A DNA stretch of 64,000 bases. Source: SH-MAG3 sp035461245. Its GTDB lineage: Bacteria > Gemmatimonadota > Gemmatimonadetes > Longimicrobiales > RSA9. The notes beneath the pieces are model-generated. The model searched no databases, had not been told where the DNA came from, and saw only the letters and a list, made by a program, of their open reading frames with translations. The stretch spans positions 1 to 64,000 of the forward strand of contig DATHVP010000062.1 in the NCBI GenBank assembly GCA_035461245.1. Reading direction: 5' to 3'. Within the stretch, counting starts at the first letter, position 1; each line of letters starts with the position of its first letter. Below are positions 47,903 to 57,341 of the stretch, piece after piece. A program made the position numbers and the translations under genes.

Positions 47903-49716
47903 GTGACAGCCAGTCGCAGCAGCAGCGTCGAACTTCCCGGCGCAGGAACATCGCGGTCCTCGCCGTCCTCCCCCTGCTGGCGTCGGCGTGCGCCACGGCT
48001 GGCGGCACCGGCGCCACGGCCGGCGGAGCGGTGCCTGCCGGGCCGGCCGTGGACATGTCCACGACGGCGCCGAGCCCCGATCCCCGCGTGGGCCTGCGGG
48101 CCGGTGTCACTGACGCCGGCACAGCTGCATGGAACATGCGCCTCGTAGCGAACCGACCGTCGCCGGAGGGTTTCGCCGGCGCCACGAACTCGGACCTGGC
48201 CTTCAGCGGCGACCTGGTCTACCAGGGCAACTATAACGGCTTCATGGTCTGGGACGCGGCGAACCCGCGTGACCCACGGCTGAAGGTCCGCTACATCTGC
48301 CCCGCCTCGCAGAGCGACGTCTCCGTCTACCGCAACCTGCTCTTCGTCTCGGGCGAGGGTCAGTCCGGCCGCCTGGACTGCGGCGCGCAGGGCGTGCAGG
48401 ACTCGGTCAGCCATGACCGGCTGCGGGGCATTCGCATCTTCGATGTGACGGACATCGAGAACCCGCGCTACATCCACAACGTGCAGACGTGCCGCGGCTC
48501 GCACACGCACACGGTTGTGGAGGACCCGCGGGACCCGAACAATGTCTACATCTACGTGTCCGGCTCCGCTGGTGTCCGTTCGCCCAGTGAGCTGCCGGGC
48601 TGCTCGCGGCTGGCGCCGGACGAGGACCCCAACTCCGCGCTGTTCCGCATCGAGGTCATCCGCGTGCCGCTGGCGAACCCGGCCCAGGCGGCCATCGTGA
48701 CGCAGCCCAGGATCTTCGAGGGACTGGCGTCGCCGCCCCGGCGTGACGCCGACGGCAACCCCGTCGTCAACCCGGACCGCCCCGGCCCCAGCCAGTGCCA
48801 CGACATCACGGTCTATCCCGCGGTTGGCCTGGCGGGCGGCGCATGCGGCGGCTACGGCCTGCTGCTGGACATCAGTGACGTGGTGAACCCGCGCCGCCTG
48901 GACGCTGCGGCGGACCACAACATGTCCTTCTGGCACTCGGCCACGTTCAGCAACGATGGCAGTGCGGTCCTGTTCACCGACGAGTGGGGCGGCGGCAGCG
49001 CGCCCCGCTGCCGGGAGACGGACCGCTACGAGTGGGGCGCCAACGCGCTGTTCACCATCGAGAACGGCAGGCTCGTGTTCCAGTCGTACTACAAGATGCC
49101 GGCGGCGCAGACGGAGCAGGAGAACTGCGTGGCGCACAACGGCTCGCCCATTCCCATCCCGGGCCGCGAGATCAAGGTCCAGGCCTGGTACCAGGGCGGG
49201 CTGTCCATCTTTGACTGGACGGACCCCGCCAACCCGGTGGAGATCGCGTACTGGGACCGCGGCCCCATGAGCGACGAGCGTCTCATCAGCGCCGGCTCGT
49301 GGTCGTCGTACTGGTACAATGGCTACATCTACAGCTCCGAGATCGCCCGCGGCCTGGACGTCTACGAGATCCAGCCCAGCGGCTTCATCTCGCAGAACGA
49401 GATCGACGCGGTGAAGACCGTGATCTGGCCGGAGTACAACCCGCAGATGCAGATCCGGATGGAGTGGCCGCCGTCGTTCCCGCTGGCCCGGGCGTACATT
49501 GACCAGCTCGAGCGCAGTAGCGGCCTGTCGGCGCAGCGCATCGCGTCGGCCCGGACGGAGCTGCAGCGCATCGAGCGGATGAGCGCATCACAGCGGGTTG
49601 CGCCGTTGCAGGCGCTGGCGACGTCACTGCAGCAGGACGTGGCCGGTTCCCGCGACGCCGGCAAGGTCCGGCTGCTGGTGGGCGCGGTGAACGACCTGGC
49701 GGCTGCGCAACGGTAA
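47899..49716 (+). CDS. LVIVD repeat-containing lipoprotein
   Basis: This 605-residue protein has a lipoprotein signal (AVLAVLPLLASAC, Cys near 31) and repeated propeller-like segments of the LVIVD type, e.g. NYNGFMVWDAANPRDPRL, RGIRIFDVTDIENPRYIHN, LLLDISDVVNPRRLD and GGLSIFDWTDPANPVEI. A ~100-residue helical tail (ERSSGLSAQRIASARTELQR) ends it. LVIVD proteins are beta-propellers on the cell surface; partners are unknown. It is translationally coupled to the DUF305 gene, so the two may act together, possibly in copper handling or outer-surface binding. Confidence 0.87.
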   Translation: MSDSQSQQQRRTSRRRNIAVLAVLPLLASACATAGGTGATAGGAVPAGPAVDMSTTAPSPDPRVGLRAGVTDAGTAAWNMRLVANRPSPEGFAGATNSDLAFSGDLVYQGNYNGFMVWDAANPRDPRLKVRYICPASQSDVSVYRNLLFVSGEGQSGRLDCGAQGVQDSVSHDRLRGIRIFDVTDIENPRYIHNVQTCRGSHTHTVVEDPRDPNNVYIYVSGSAGVRSPSELPGCSRLAPDEDPNSALFRIEVIRVPLANPAQAAIVTQPRIFEGLASPPRRDADGNPVVNPDRPGPSQCHDITVYPAVGLAGGACGGYGLLLDISDVVNPRRLDAAADHNMSFWHSATFSNDGSAVLFTDEWGGGSAPRCRETDRYEWGANALFTIENGRLVFQSYYKMPAAQTEQENCVAHNGSPIPIPGREIKVQAWYQGGLSIFDWTDPANPVEIAYWDRGPMSDERLISAGSWSSYWYNGYIYSSEIARGLDVYEIQPSGFISQNEIDAVKTVIWPEYNPQMQIRMEWPPSFPLARAYIDQLERSSGLSAQRIASARTELQRIERMSASQRVAPLQALATSLQQDVAGSRDAGKVRLLVGAVNDLAAAQR

Positions 49717-49784
49717 GCCGCCGCGCAATGGCGGGCGCCGGCCGGCAACGGGTGGCGTCCGCTCTTGAACAGACCGGGATGACG

Positions 49785-49820
49785 AACCGGCGCGGGTCCA
49801 GTGGCCCCGCGCCGGTTTTC
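49785..49820 (+). terminator. Intrinsic terminator after the LVIVD gene
   Basis: A 12-bp stem (AACCGGCGCGGG and its complement at 49806-49817) with a 9-base loop runs into TTTTC on the plus strand. Confidence 0.78.
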
Positions 49821-49846
49821 ACATGGCGAGCCGGGCTTGATCCCGC

Positions 49847-50152
49847 CTACTTGTCCGGCCGCACCGGCGTAGCGGCGTCGTCACCCACGACGGTGGTCCA
49901 CGGCCGCACGCGCCACTCCCGCACCAGCCCGTTCAGCACGTAGGGATCAGCCCGGGCGAAGTCCTCGGCCACGGCCGGCGAGTCGCCACGGAACAGCAGG
50001 ACCGTGCCGTCCACGGGCTCGGCCAGCGCCCCGCCCAGGATGAGTTCGCCTCGCTCCTGGGCAGCCCACGCCAGACCCAGGTGCTCGGCGCGGAACGCAG
50101 CCCGTCGCTCGACGTAGTCGGGCGTGACATCGTAGAAGAGCAGGTAATGCAT
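49847..50152 (-). CDS. YCII (YciI-like) domain protein
   Basis: This 101-residue protein matches the YciI/YCII fold: MHYLLFYDVTPDYVERRA, then HLGLAWAAQERGELILGGALAEP, VLLFRGDSPAVAEDFARADPYV and VREWRVRPWTTV. The His/Asp pair of the family is present (H24-like and D-x-DP). Some YCII proteins are dechlorinase- or isomerase-like; most are unassigned. It lies just downstream of the DUF3667 gene and may be co-transcribed. Confidence 0.88.
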   Translation of the reverse strand: MHYLLFYDVTPDYVERRAAFRAEHLGLAWAAQERGELILGGALAEPVDGTVLLFRGDSPAVAEDFARADPYVLNGLVREWRVRPWTTVVGDDAATPVRPDK

Positions 50153-50172
50153 GGACACCTCGTCGTATGCGG

Positions 50173-51441
50173 TCAACCGATGATGATGGCGGAGAACACC
50201 AGCCCCAGCAGCCCGAACGTCAGCAGGAACATGTAGCTGAAGCCCAGGACCCACCACTTGAGCGTCGTGCGGAACCAGCCCTGCCGGTATACGCGCTTCA
50301 TGGCCAGCCACACGTACGCCATCATCCAGAACACGATGAACGGCGTGGCCGCGCCCAGAGACAGCAGCAGTATGAGGAAGAACATGAGGAAGAAGAACGC
50401 GTGCACGTGCAGCGCGAACACGAAGTGCTCGGCATAATACCGGCCCCGCCGGATGTAGAGCAGCTTCAGGAACAGCGCGAACACCGGCAGCAGCACGAAC
50501 ATCATGTGCGGCGCGTACTCCAGCAGGTTGGCCAGGAACTGACGCACCGCCTCCCGCTGGGGCAGGTGCCCGAGCTGCGCCAGCTTCCGTTCCACCGATC
50601 GCTCCAGCGGGGAACCCGCCACGTTCCTGCGGACGGTCATGGCCCACGGCTGCAGCTGGCCACGGGGCAGCGGCGCATCGGCCGCGGGTATCACCGGCGC
50701 CGGCGCAGGACCGGGTGCCATGCCCGCCGTGTCCGGACGGACCGCACCGGTATCGCCCGGTGAGCCGGCGGAACCCGTATCAGGTGGCGTGATGTCCGCG
50801 GCTGCGGTATCAGCCGTTGCAACGTCCGGCGTCGCGGTGTCCGGCTGTATCCGGGCCCGGGCCAGGGACGCCTCCGCCTGCGCAATAGCCTGCCGGATGG
50901 CAGGCCGGGCGAGGGCGGGCATGGCCGCCGTATCAACCTGCATCAGTTCGTCCAGGCGCGCCTCGAGGGCCTGTACGCTGTCGGCCGTCATGGGCGCTGA
51001 AGCAGTCTCGGCAGACTGTATGGCCAGCCGGTCCAGTGCGGCGAGCCCGTGGAAGGACAGCGTCAGGAAGAACAGTACGCTGGACAGCAGGTACAGCCGG
51101 AGCGGCGGGATGTAGCGCACCACTCGACCCCGCAGGAACTCGTTGGTGAGGTACCCCGGCCGGAACAGGATGCCCACCACCGTGCGCGGCAACGCGCTGT
51201 TGAGGGCCATCTCGTCGGCTACGACATCGGCGAAGATCACCGGCAGTGACGCCTGCACGATGGTCTTCCGCTGCCCGCAGGACGGACAGAAGCGGCCGGG
51301 CGTGGGGTCGCCGCAGTTGCTGCACGGCGTCTCCGGCGGACTCCAGCGCGAACTCTTCGAGCGACGTCCCTGCGGACCGTGCCGGGGGGGGGTGTCCTCG
51401 TCCCCGGGCGTCGCTCCGCCCGTCGTGGGTGTGTCGGTCAT
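50173..51441 (-). CDS. DUF3667 membrane protein with zinc ribbon
   Basis: This 422-residue protein starts with a charged tail, a zinc ribbon of two CXXC pairs (CSNCGDPTPGRFCPSC, ~40-55), then the DUF3667 core with spans LYLLSSVLFFLTLSF, an Asp/Ala/Pro/Thr-rich loop of ~140 residues (~155-290) with acidic repeats, and four more C-terminal spans (MMFVLLPVFALFLKLL, FFFLMFFLILLLSLG, FIVFWMMAYVWLAM, LLTFGLLGLVFSAI). Function is unknown; a membrane scaffold or transporter-like role is possible. Cysteines suggest a structural zinc on the cytoplasmic side. Confidence 0.85.
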   Translation of the reverse strand: MTDTPTTGGATPGDEDTPPRHGPQGRRSKSSRWSPPETPCSNCGDPTPGRFCPSCGQRKTIVQASLPVIFADVVADEMALNSALPRTVVGILFRPGYLTNEFLRGRVVRYIPPLRLYLLSSVLFFLTLSFHGLAALDRLAIQSAETASAPMTADSVQALEARLDELMQVDTAAMPALARPAIRQAIAQAEASLARARIQPDTATPDVATADTAAADITPPDTGSAGSPGDTGAVRPDTAGMAPGPAPAPVIPAADAPLPRGQLQPWAMTVRRNVAGSPLERSVERKLAQLGHLPQREAVRQFLANLLEYAPHMMFVLLPVFALFLKLLYIRRGRYYAEHFVFALHVHAFFFLMFFLILLLSLGAATPFIVFWMMAYVWLAMKRVYRQGWFRTTLKWWVLGFSYMFLLTFGLLGLVFSAIIIG

Positions 51442-51735
51442 CCGGCAACGCTACGCGTCCCGGCGGACGGCGACAAGCGCCTTCATCTCCGCCGCGGTAG
51501 ACGAAAGGTGGGTCGGCAGCGGGAAGAAATGAACTGAATCGCGCAAATACTTCCCGACCCGACAGCCGCTGTGAGCCCGGCGCGCCACCCCCGCAGTCAT
51601 GCACAACATGTTGTCAGTATTCCGTTTACCACGGGCGCCGTCGGCACTGGCATGATGCTCGCCCATCGCTCGCGCGTTCGTACCCGCCTCAAATCGATGC
51701 GCCGACAACCGAACCTCGACCCGCGACAGGTCATC
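51442..51735. other. Divergent intergenic region before the chemosensory operon
   Basis: This 294-bp gap must carry promoters for DUF3667 and the che operon. It holds a 12-bp perfect palindrome ACAACATGTTGT at 51603-51614, a possible operator. A frame continuing upstream of the MCP start gives only non-family residues. No other gene is seen. Confidence 0.5.
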
Positions 51736-53538
51736 ATGCTCAAGTGGCTGAAGGATCTGAGTGTCTCCCAGACCCTCCTGGCAGTATTCCTGGTGGTTGC
51801 GTTCCTGTGCGGCCTGGCCGGTTGGGTCGGCACCCGCGGCATGGCGGAGCTGTACGCCCTGGCCGGCGCGGCAGACGGCGTCGATTCCGTGCTGGCGGAG
51901 CGTGCCTACACGGGCGCCCGCAACGCGACGTGGCTGATTGTCGCCCTGGCCGTGGTCAGTGCACTGGTACTGGGCTACATCGTCAGCAACGCCATCACCA
52001 ATGCGCTGGGTCAGATGCGGGCGGCCGCGGACCAGCTTGCCCGGGGCGACCTGGACATCCAGGTGGCGTGGGAATCAAAGGGCGAGGTGGGCATGCTGGC
52101 CGAGTCGTTCCGGAACATGGCGGCAGCGCACCGTGAGATTGCGTATGCGGCGGTGCAGATCGCCAATGGCAACCTGGCGGTGGACGTGCAGCCCCGGTCC
52201 GACCGGGACGTGCTGGCCCGCTCGTTCGTCACGCTGCGCGACGCGGTGCGTGACATGACGTCCGAGGCGACGTCCCTGGCGGATGCCGCCGCCGCCGGCG
52301 ACCTGGCTCGCCGGGGCGACCCGGACCGGTTCCGTGGCGCCTACCGTGACCTCGTTCGTGGCATCAACCGGATCATTGAGGGCATGACCGCGCCGTTGAA
52401 CGAGGCCGCTACGGTGCTGGACCGCCTGGCGGCCAAGGACCTGACGGTGCGCATGACCGGTCAGTATCAGGGCGATCATGCGCGCATCATGTCCTCGCTG
52501 AACACGGCCATGGACCACATGGAGGCGGCGCTCTCGCAGATCGCCGCGTCTGCGGACCAGGTGGCGTCCGCCGCCGGCCAGGTCGGCGCCGGCAGCCAGA
52601 CGCTGGCGCAGGGGACGAGCGAGCAGGCCAGTTCGCTCGAGGAGATCTCGGCGAACCTGCAGCAGATGACGGCGATGACGAAGCAGAACGCTGCCCATGC
52701 CCGGGACAGCGATGGCCTGGCCGGCGCGGCCAGCACCATGGCCCACCAGGGCGTGGACAGCATGGAGCGGCTGGCGGAAGCGCTGGACAGGGTGCAGGCG
52801 TCGTCGGACCAGACGGCAAAGATCGTCAAGACGATTGACGAGATCGCGTTCCAGACGAACCTGCTGGCGCTGAACGCGGCGGTGGAAGCGGCCCGTGCAG
52901 GGGAGGCGGGGCGTGGCTTCGCGGTGGTGGCGGAGGAGGTCCGGGCGCTTGCCATGCGCAGCAGCGACGCCGCGCGGACCACCGCCCAGCTCATCGAGGA
53001 CTCGGTGACGAGCGTGCGGGGCAGCACGGCCCACAGCGGCGAGGCCGTTCAGCACCTTCGCAACATTGTGGAGCACGTGGACCGGGTGCGAGCCGCCGTC
53101 GCGGGCATCGCCACCTCGAGCGACCAGCAGAGCCAGGGCATCGCGCAGATTACGCTGGCCGTGGAGCAGGTGAACGGCGTGACGCAGACGGCGGCGGCAA
53201 ACTCGGAAGAGAGCGCCAGCGCGTCAGAGGAACTGGCCAGCCAGGCCTACATGATGAAGAGCCTGGTGGGCGAGTTCGCGCTGACAGGCGCGCCGCGGCA
53301 ACGCACCGTACGACCAGTGCTGCGCCCGGCGCCCAGGGGCTTCGCTGCTGCGCGGGTACCGGGGAGTGCCGGCTTTGGCGGTCCTGCCGGTCACGGCGTG
53401 GGTAATGGCGGCCACAGCGGCAATGGCGGCAGTGGCCGGGGCAACGGCTGGCACGGCGCGGGGCATCGGCTGCTGGATCCGGAGACGGTGATCCCCTTCA
53501 GCGACGAGGACGACATGCACACGCTGGAGGAGTTCTAG
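51736..53538 (+). CDS. Methyl-accepting chemotaxis protein
   Basis: This 600-residue receptor has two close membrane spans (LLAVFLVVAFLCGLAGWV ~14-31 and ATWLIVALAVVSALVLGYIV ~68-87) with a periplasmic loop of only ~35 residues, so it lacks a normal ligand-binding domain. Several HAMP-like repeats follow (~90-280), then the signalling hairpin with QTNLLALNAAVEAARAGEAG. A Gly-rich tail ends in an acidic patch (DEDDMHTLEEF) where a CheR tether would be; it is not NWETF. It is the first gene of the che operon and ends one base before cheW. Confidence 0.93.
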   Translation: MLKWLKDLSVSQTLLAVFLVVAFLCGLAGWVGTRGMAELYALAGAADGVDSVLAERAYTGARNATWLIVALAVVSALVLGYIVSNAITNALGQMRAAADQLARGDLDIQVAWESKGEVGMLAESFRNMAAAHREIAYAAVQIANGNLAVDVQPRSDRDVLARSFVTLRDAVRDMTSEATSLADAAAAGDLARRGDPDRFRGAYRDLVRGINRIIEGMTAPLNEAATVLDRLAAKDLTVRMTGQYQGDHARIMSSLNTAMDHMEAALSQIAASADQVASAAGQVGAGSQTLAQGTSEQASSLEEISANLQQMTAMTKQNAAHARDSDGLAGAASTMAHQGVDSMERLAEALDRVQASSDQTAKIVKTIDEIAFQTNLLALNAAVEAARAGEAGRGFAVVAEEVRALAMRSSDAARTTAQLIEDSVTSVRGSTAHSGEAVQHLRNIVEHVDRVRAAVAGIATSSDQQSQGIAQITLAVEQVNGVTQTAAANSEESASASEELASQAYMMKSLVGEFALTGAPRQRTVRPVLRPAPRGFAAARVPGSAGFGGPAGHGVGNGGHSGNGGSGRGNGWHGAGHRLLDPETVIPFSDEDDMHTLEEF

Positions 53539-54039
53539 ATGGCTGGCGCCGCAGGTATTACGGCATCAGCGGACGTGCGCTGCCTCGTCTTCATGCTGGG
53601 CGACGAGGAGTACGCCGTGGACGTCATGCGCGTCCGCGAGATCGTCGGCCCGCTGCCGATCACACGCGTGCCTGGCATGCCGGCGCATGTGCGCGGCGTC
53701 ATCAACCTGCGCGGCAAGGTCATCCCCGTCATGGACCTGCGCACGCGCTTCGGCCTGGCCGCCACGGACCACGGCCCCCGCACGTGCATGATCGTGCTGC
53801 AGGCCGGCGGCACCGAGGTGACGGCCCTCGTGGATCGGGTCTGCGAAGTGGTTTCCATTGCCGGGGGCGACGTGGAGGAAACGCCGTCGTTCGGCCCGTC
53901 CGTGGACACGTCCTGCCTGCTGGGAATTGCGAAGTCGGGCGAGCGCGTGCGCATGCTGCTGGACATTGATCGCGTCATGGCCGGTGATGACAGGGGGGGC
54001 GCCGCTGACCTGTTCGATGCGGACGCGAGCCGGTCCTGA
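53539..54039 (+). CDS. cheW: Chemotaxis coupling protein CheW
   Basis: This 166-residue protein links receptors to CheA. It has the CheW SH3-like core: VFMLGDEEYAVDVMRVREIV, ITRVPGMPAHVRGVINLRGKVIPVMDL and MIVLQAGGTEVTALVDRVCEVV. Its ATG follows the MCP stop directly, and its stop overlaps the cheR start by one base. Confidence 0.95.
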   Translation: MAGAAGITASADVRCLVFMLGDEEYAVDVMRVREIVGPLPITRVPGMPAHVRGVINLRGKVIPVMDLRTRFGLAATDHGPRTCMIVLQAGGTEVTALVDRVCEVVSIAGGDVEETPSFGPSVDTSCLLGIAKSGERVRMLLDIDRVMAGDDRGGAADLFDADASRS

Positions 54040-54863
54040 TGGATCCCGCCGCCGTGGAATTCAGCCAGGACCAGTTCCACGCCGTGAGCCAGCTTGCTCA
54101 CGGTGCGTGCGGCCTGAACCTGCACCCGGGGAAGAAGGAACTGGTCCGGGCGCGGCTGGCCGCGCGCCTGCGCGAGCTGCGGCTGGCAGACGTGGACAGC
54201 TACCTGGCCCTTCTCGCCGCTGACGGCACCGGCCGGGAGGCGGCCCGCCTCATGGATGTGCTGACCACCAACAAGACGAGCTTCTTCAGGGAGCCGGAGC
54301 ACTTCCGGTTCCTGTTGCAGCGCGTGGTACCGGAGCTCCTCGTGCCGCGCCGTCGGCTGCGCGTCTGGAGCGCGGGCTGTTCAACAGGCGAGGAGGCGTA
54401 CTCCCTGGCCATGGTACTGCGCGCCGAGGTGGGTGACACCGCGGACGTGCGTATCCTGGCGACGGACGTCTCCAGCCGGGTCATCGAGACGGCGCGCACG
54501 GGCGTGTACTCCGCCGAAGCGGTGCGGAGTGTCCCTGTCCTGCTGCGCCAGCAGTCGTTCCGGCGCGCGGGACGCGATCCCGCCAGCGCCTGGAGTGTGC
54601 GCGCAGAGGTGCGCGGCCTGGTCCGCTTCGCTCGCCTGAACCTGATGGATACGTGGCCCATGCGCGGCCCGTTCGACCTCATCTGCTGCCGCAACGTCAT
54701 GATCTACTTCGACCGGCCCACCCAGCAGCGCCTGGTCCGGCGGTTCTGGGAGCTGCTTGCGCCGGGCGGGTACTTCTTCGCCGGCCACTCCGAGAGCTTC
54801 GCCGCCCTGGACCACGAGTTCGAGTACGTGCAGCCCGCCGTCTACCACAGGGCGGCCACATGA
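54039..54863 (+). CDS. cheR: Chemotaxis protein methyltransferase CheR
   Basis: This 274-residue SAM-dependent enzyme methylates receptor glutamates. It has the CheR N-terminal all-helical domain (LTTNKTSFFREPEHF) and the SAM-binding VWSAGCSTGEEAYSLAM (~109-125), LATDVSS, and FDLICCRNVMIYFDRPTQQR. No TPR or pentapeptide-binding extra is evident. It overlaps the start of cheD by 4 bases (ATGA). Confidence 0.96.
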   Translation: MDPAAVEFSQDQFHAVSQLAHGACGLNLHPGKKELVRARLAARLRELRLADVDSYLALLAADGTGREAARLMDVLTTNKTSFFREPEHFRFLLQRVVPELLVPRRRLRVWSAGCSTGEEAYSLAMVLRAEVGDTADVRILATDVSSRVIETARTGVYSAEAVRSVPVLLRQQSFRRAGRDPASAWSVRAEVRGLVRFARLNLMDTWPMRGPFDLICCRNVMIYFDRPTQQRLVRRFWELLAPGGYFFAGHSESFAALDHEFEYVQPAVYHRAAT

Positions 54864-55402
54864 GCGGTATGGCAGCGAAGGCGGCGGTGCAACCCGGCCG
54901 CGCGGACCGTGCGCTGACCGTGGTGGGCATAGGCGAACTGAAGGTCACGGGTGATGCGAATGCGCTGCTGGTTACGTACGCGCTGGGGAGCTGCCTGTGC
55001 GTCATCGTGCACGACCCGGTGGCGAAGGTGGGAGGACTCCTGCACGCCATGCTGCCGCGCCGCGAGGGCGACGCCGGCACGGCGCCGGACCGGCCGGGGC
55101 TGTACGTGGACAGCGGCATACCCGCCTTGTTCAGGTCATGCTACGAGCTGGGAGCGCGGAAGGACCGGCTCCGCGTGTGCCTGGCGGGCGCTGCCAGTGT
55201 GCATGGCGGCGGCGCCGGGGAAGCGGACGACCATTTCCAGGTGGGCAGGCGCAACCTGCTCACGGCGCGTCAGCTCTTCTGGAAGAACAACGTGATGATT
55301 CACGGTCAGGATGTGGGTGGCAGTGGATGGCGCACGGTGCAGCTCGACGTGGGTGGCGGCAACGTCGTCGTGCGCAGCGCGAACGCCGACGTTCAACTCT
55401 GA
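54860..55402 (+). CDS. cheD: Chemoreceptor glutamine deamidase CheD
   Basis: This 180-residue enzyme deamidates receptor glutamines and often binds CheC-type phosphatases. Its catalytic Cys45 (YALGSCLCVIVHDP) and His62 (GLLHAMLP) are visible, along with NNVMIHGQDVGG. A ~20-residue N-terminal extension precedes the core. The CheX/CheC-type gene two places downstream is a likely partner. Confidence 0.95.
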   Translation: MSGMAAKAAVQPGRADRALTVVGIGELKVTGDANALLVTYALGSCLCVIVHDPVAKVGGLLHAMLPRREGDAGTAPDRPGLYVDSGIPALFRSCYELGARKDRLRVCLAGAASVHGGGAGEADDHFQVGRRNLLTARQLFWKNNVMIHGQDVGGSGWRTVQLDVGGGNVVVRSANADVQL

Positions 55403-55409
55403 GGTGGGC

Positions 55410-55805
55410 ATGGGGCTCAACGTACTGATCGTGGATGACAGCGCCGTCATGCGCGCCGTCATCATGAAGACGCTGGGGATGAGTGGTGTCCCCCTCGGCA
55501 CCCTGTACCAGGCCGGCAATGGTGAGCAGGCCCTGGCGCTGCTGAAGGAGAATCCGGTGGACCTGATCATGCTCGACATCAGCATGCCTGTCATGCGCGG
55601 CGACGAGGTGCTCGAACGCGTGCGCGTCACGCCGGGCCTCGAGGGGCTGCCGGTAGTAGTCGTGTCCAGCGAACGGTCCGGCGAGCGCATGGACAGGATG
55701 AGGGACCTGGGCGCCGAATTCGTGTCCAAACCGTTCGCACCGGAACAGCTTCGTTCCATCCTGATGACCATGGGTGAACTTCGTGAGGCGATCTGTGCTG
55801 AATGA
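55410..55805 (+). CDS. cheY: Response regulator CheY
   Basis: This 131-residue single-domain receiver has the phospho-acceptor D56 (DLIMLDISMP), acidic pair near residue 9-10 (VDDS), SSERSGERMDRM and K107 (VSKPF). No output domain is attached. It follows cheD by 7 bases. With no flagellar gene here it may act on another motor or regulator. Confidence 0.94.
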   Translation: MGLNVLIVDDSAVMRAVIMKTLGMSGVPLGTLYQAGNGEQALALLKENPVDLIMLDISMPVMRGDEVLERVRVTPGLEGLPVVVVSSERSGERMDRMRDLGAEFVSKPFAPEQLRSILMTMGELREAICAE

Positions 55806-56241
55806 TGCGCTGCGGCAGGCCGCCGTCGTGACCTTCGAGCAGCTGGTGTTCGTGCTGCCGGATACGCCGCCGGACGAGGCGCAGCGGGCCAGGCCCGTCA
55901 CGGCCGTTGCGCGGATCGCGTTCGCCGGCCCCGCCGCCGGCGAGCTGCAGGTTCGCGCCTGCCAGGGACTGCTGCCGCGACTGGCGGCGAACATGCTCGG
56001 TAACGACCTCGACGATGAGGGCGTTCAACTCGACGCCCTGGGCGAGATCGCCAACATCATCTGCGGCCAGCTCTTCCCGCACCTCGATCCTTACCGCGCG
56101 TTCGAGCAGCGGCCGCCACAGGTCACCATCGGTGACGGCGACAGCGCCCTCGCCGGCAGTGAGCTGGCGGCCTGGGTTGAGCTGGGCCTCGAGTCCAGCC
56201 GCGCGGAGGTCGTGCTCTGGCTGACCGCCGGGTCCGAGTAG
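55795..56241 (+). CDS. CheX/CheC-like phosphatase
   Basis: This 148-residue protein resembles the CheC/CheX phosphatase fold: QAAVVTFEQLVFVLPDTPPD at the start, LAANMLGNDLDDEG with the E...N pattern, and ALGEIANIICGQLFPHL, the second helix. These enzymes dephosphorylate CheY-P. A GTG at 55795 gives an 11-base overlap with cheY; earlier GTGs at 55774 or 55783 are possible. Its place between cheY and cheB fits a CheY phosphatase. CheX versus CheC cannot be settled from the sequence alone. Confidence 0.8.
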   Translation: MLNDALRQAAVVTFEQLVFVLPDTPPDEAQRARPVTAVARIAFAGPAAGELQVRACQGLLPRLAANMLGNDLDDEGVQLDALGEIANIICGQLFPHLDPYRAFEQRPPQVTIGDGDSALAGSELAAWVELGLESSRAEVVLWLTAGSE

Positions 56242-56249
56242 AGCCGGCC

Positions 56250-57341
56250 ATGGTGCGGGTGCTGGTCGTGGACGACTCCGCTGTCGTGCGGCGGCTGCTG
56301 GCGGCAACGCTGCAGCGGGAGCCGGACATCGAGGTCATCACGGCCGTGGACCCGTTCGACGCCCGCGAGAAGGTGCTCCGCTTTGCGCCGGACGTCATCA
56401 CCCTCGACATCGAGATGCCCAGGATGGACGGCCTGTCCTTCCTCCAGCGGCTCATGAAACATCACCCCGTCCCCGTGATCATCGTCAGCTCCCTGACGCC
56501 CCGGCGCAGTGATATCGCGGTGCACGCGCTCCAGCTCGGCGCGCTGGAGGTGGTGGCCAAGCCGGCGGGGCCCGCGGCGGTCACTGACATGGCCGCGCAG
56601 TTGCTGCGGGCGGTCAGGGCGGCCGCGGCCGCCGATGTCCGCCACCTCGCCCGGGGCCACGCCCAGCCGGCAGGCCATCCGTCCCGCGCTCGTCGTGGCG
56701 GCGTTGTTTCCGCTCAGGCACGGGATGACGCCGCCGCCGCCGTCGTCGCCATCGGCGCGTCCACGGGCGGGCCCGTGGCCATTGAACAGGTACTGGCCTC
56801 ATTCCCCGACGACGGACCGGGCGTGCTCGTGGTTCAGCACATGCCGGCGGGTTTCACGGCCGCGTTCGCTCGCCGCCTGGATAGCTGGTGCCGCCTGGAA
56901 GTGCGCGAGGCACGCGACGGCGATCTGGTTCGGCCGGGGATCGCCCTCGTGGCGCCGGGCGGTCGCCACATGGTGCTGCAACGGGATGCCGGCGGTATGG
57001 TCGTGGCGGTGCGGGACGGGCCACAGGTGCATTACCAGAAACCGTCGGTGGACGTGCTCTTCCACTCCGTTGCCGCCAGTGCCGGCGCGGACGCCGTCGG
57101 GGTGCTTCTCACCGGCATGGGCAGCGACGGCGCCAGCGGTCTACGCGCCATGAGGGACGCCGGCGCGCACACCATCGCCCAGGACGAAGCGACCAGCGTC
57201 GTCTTCAGCATGCCCGGGGAAGCCATCCGCTTCGGCGGGGCGTGTGAGGTGCTGCCCCTGCCACGCATCGGCGCTGCCGCAGCCACCGCAGCTACCCCCC
57301 GGCCGCGCCGCGCCGGAACTCCCGCGTGCAGGGACTCATGA
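56250..57341 (+). CDS. cheB: Protein-glutamate methylesterase CheB
   Basis: This 363-residue enzyme removes receptor methyl groups. A receiver (phospho-acceptor D53 in DVITLDIEMPRMDG) is joined by an Ala/Arg-rich linker to the methylesterase with the catalytic triad S171 (GASTGG), H197 (VVQHMP) and D293 (GMGSDGASG). It overlaps the cheA start by 4 bases. Confidence 0.96.
   Translation: MVRVLVVDDSAVVRRLLAATLQREPDIEVITAVDPFDAREKVLRFAPDVITLDIEMPRMDGLSFLQRLMKHHPVPVIIVSSLTPRRSDIAVHALQLGALEVVAKPAGPAAVTDMAAQLLRAVRAAAAADVRHLARGHAQPAGHPSRARRGGVVSAQARDDAAAAVVAIGASTGGPVAIEQVLASFPDDGPGVLVVQHMPAGFTAAFARRLDSWCRLEVREARDGDLVRPGIALVAPGGRHMVLQRDAGGMVVAVRDGPQVHYQKPSVDVLFHSVAASAGADAVGVLLTGMGSDGASGLRAMRDAGAHTIAQDEATSVVFSMPGEAIRFGGACEVLPLPRIGAAAATAATPRPRRAGTPACRDS

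Noticed and set aside
47854..49137. Minus-strand frame opposite the LVIVD gene
   Set aside because: The plus frame gives a lipobox and propeller repeats and is coupled to DUF305; the antisense frame is compositionally a shadow.
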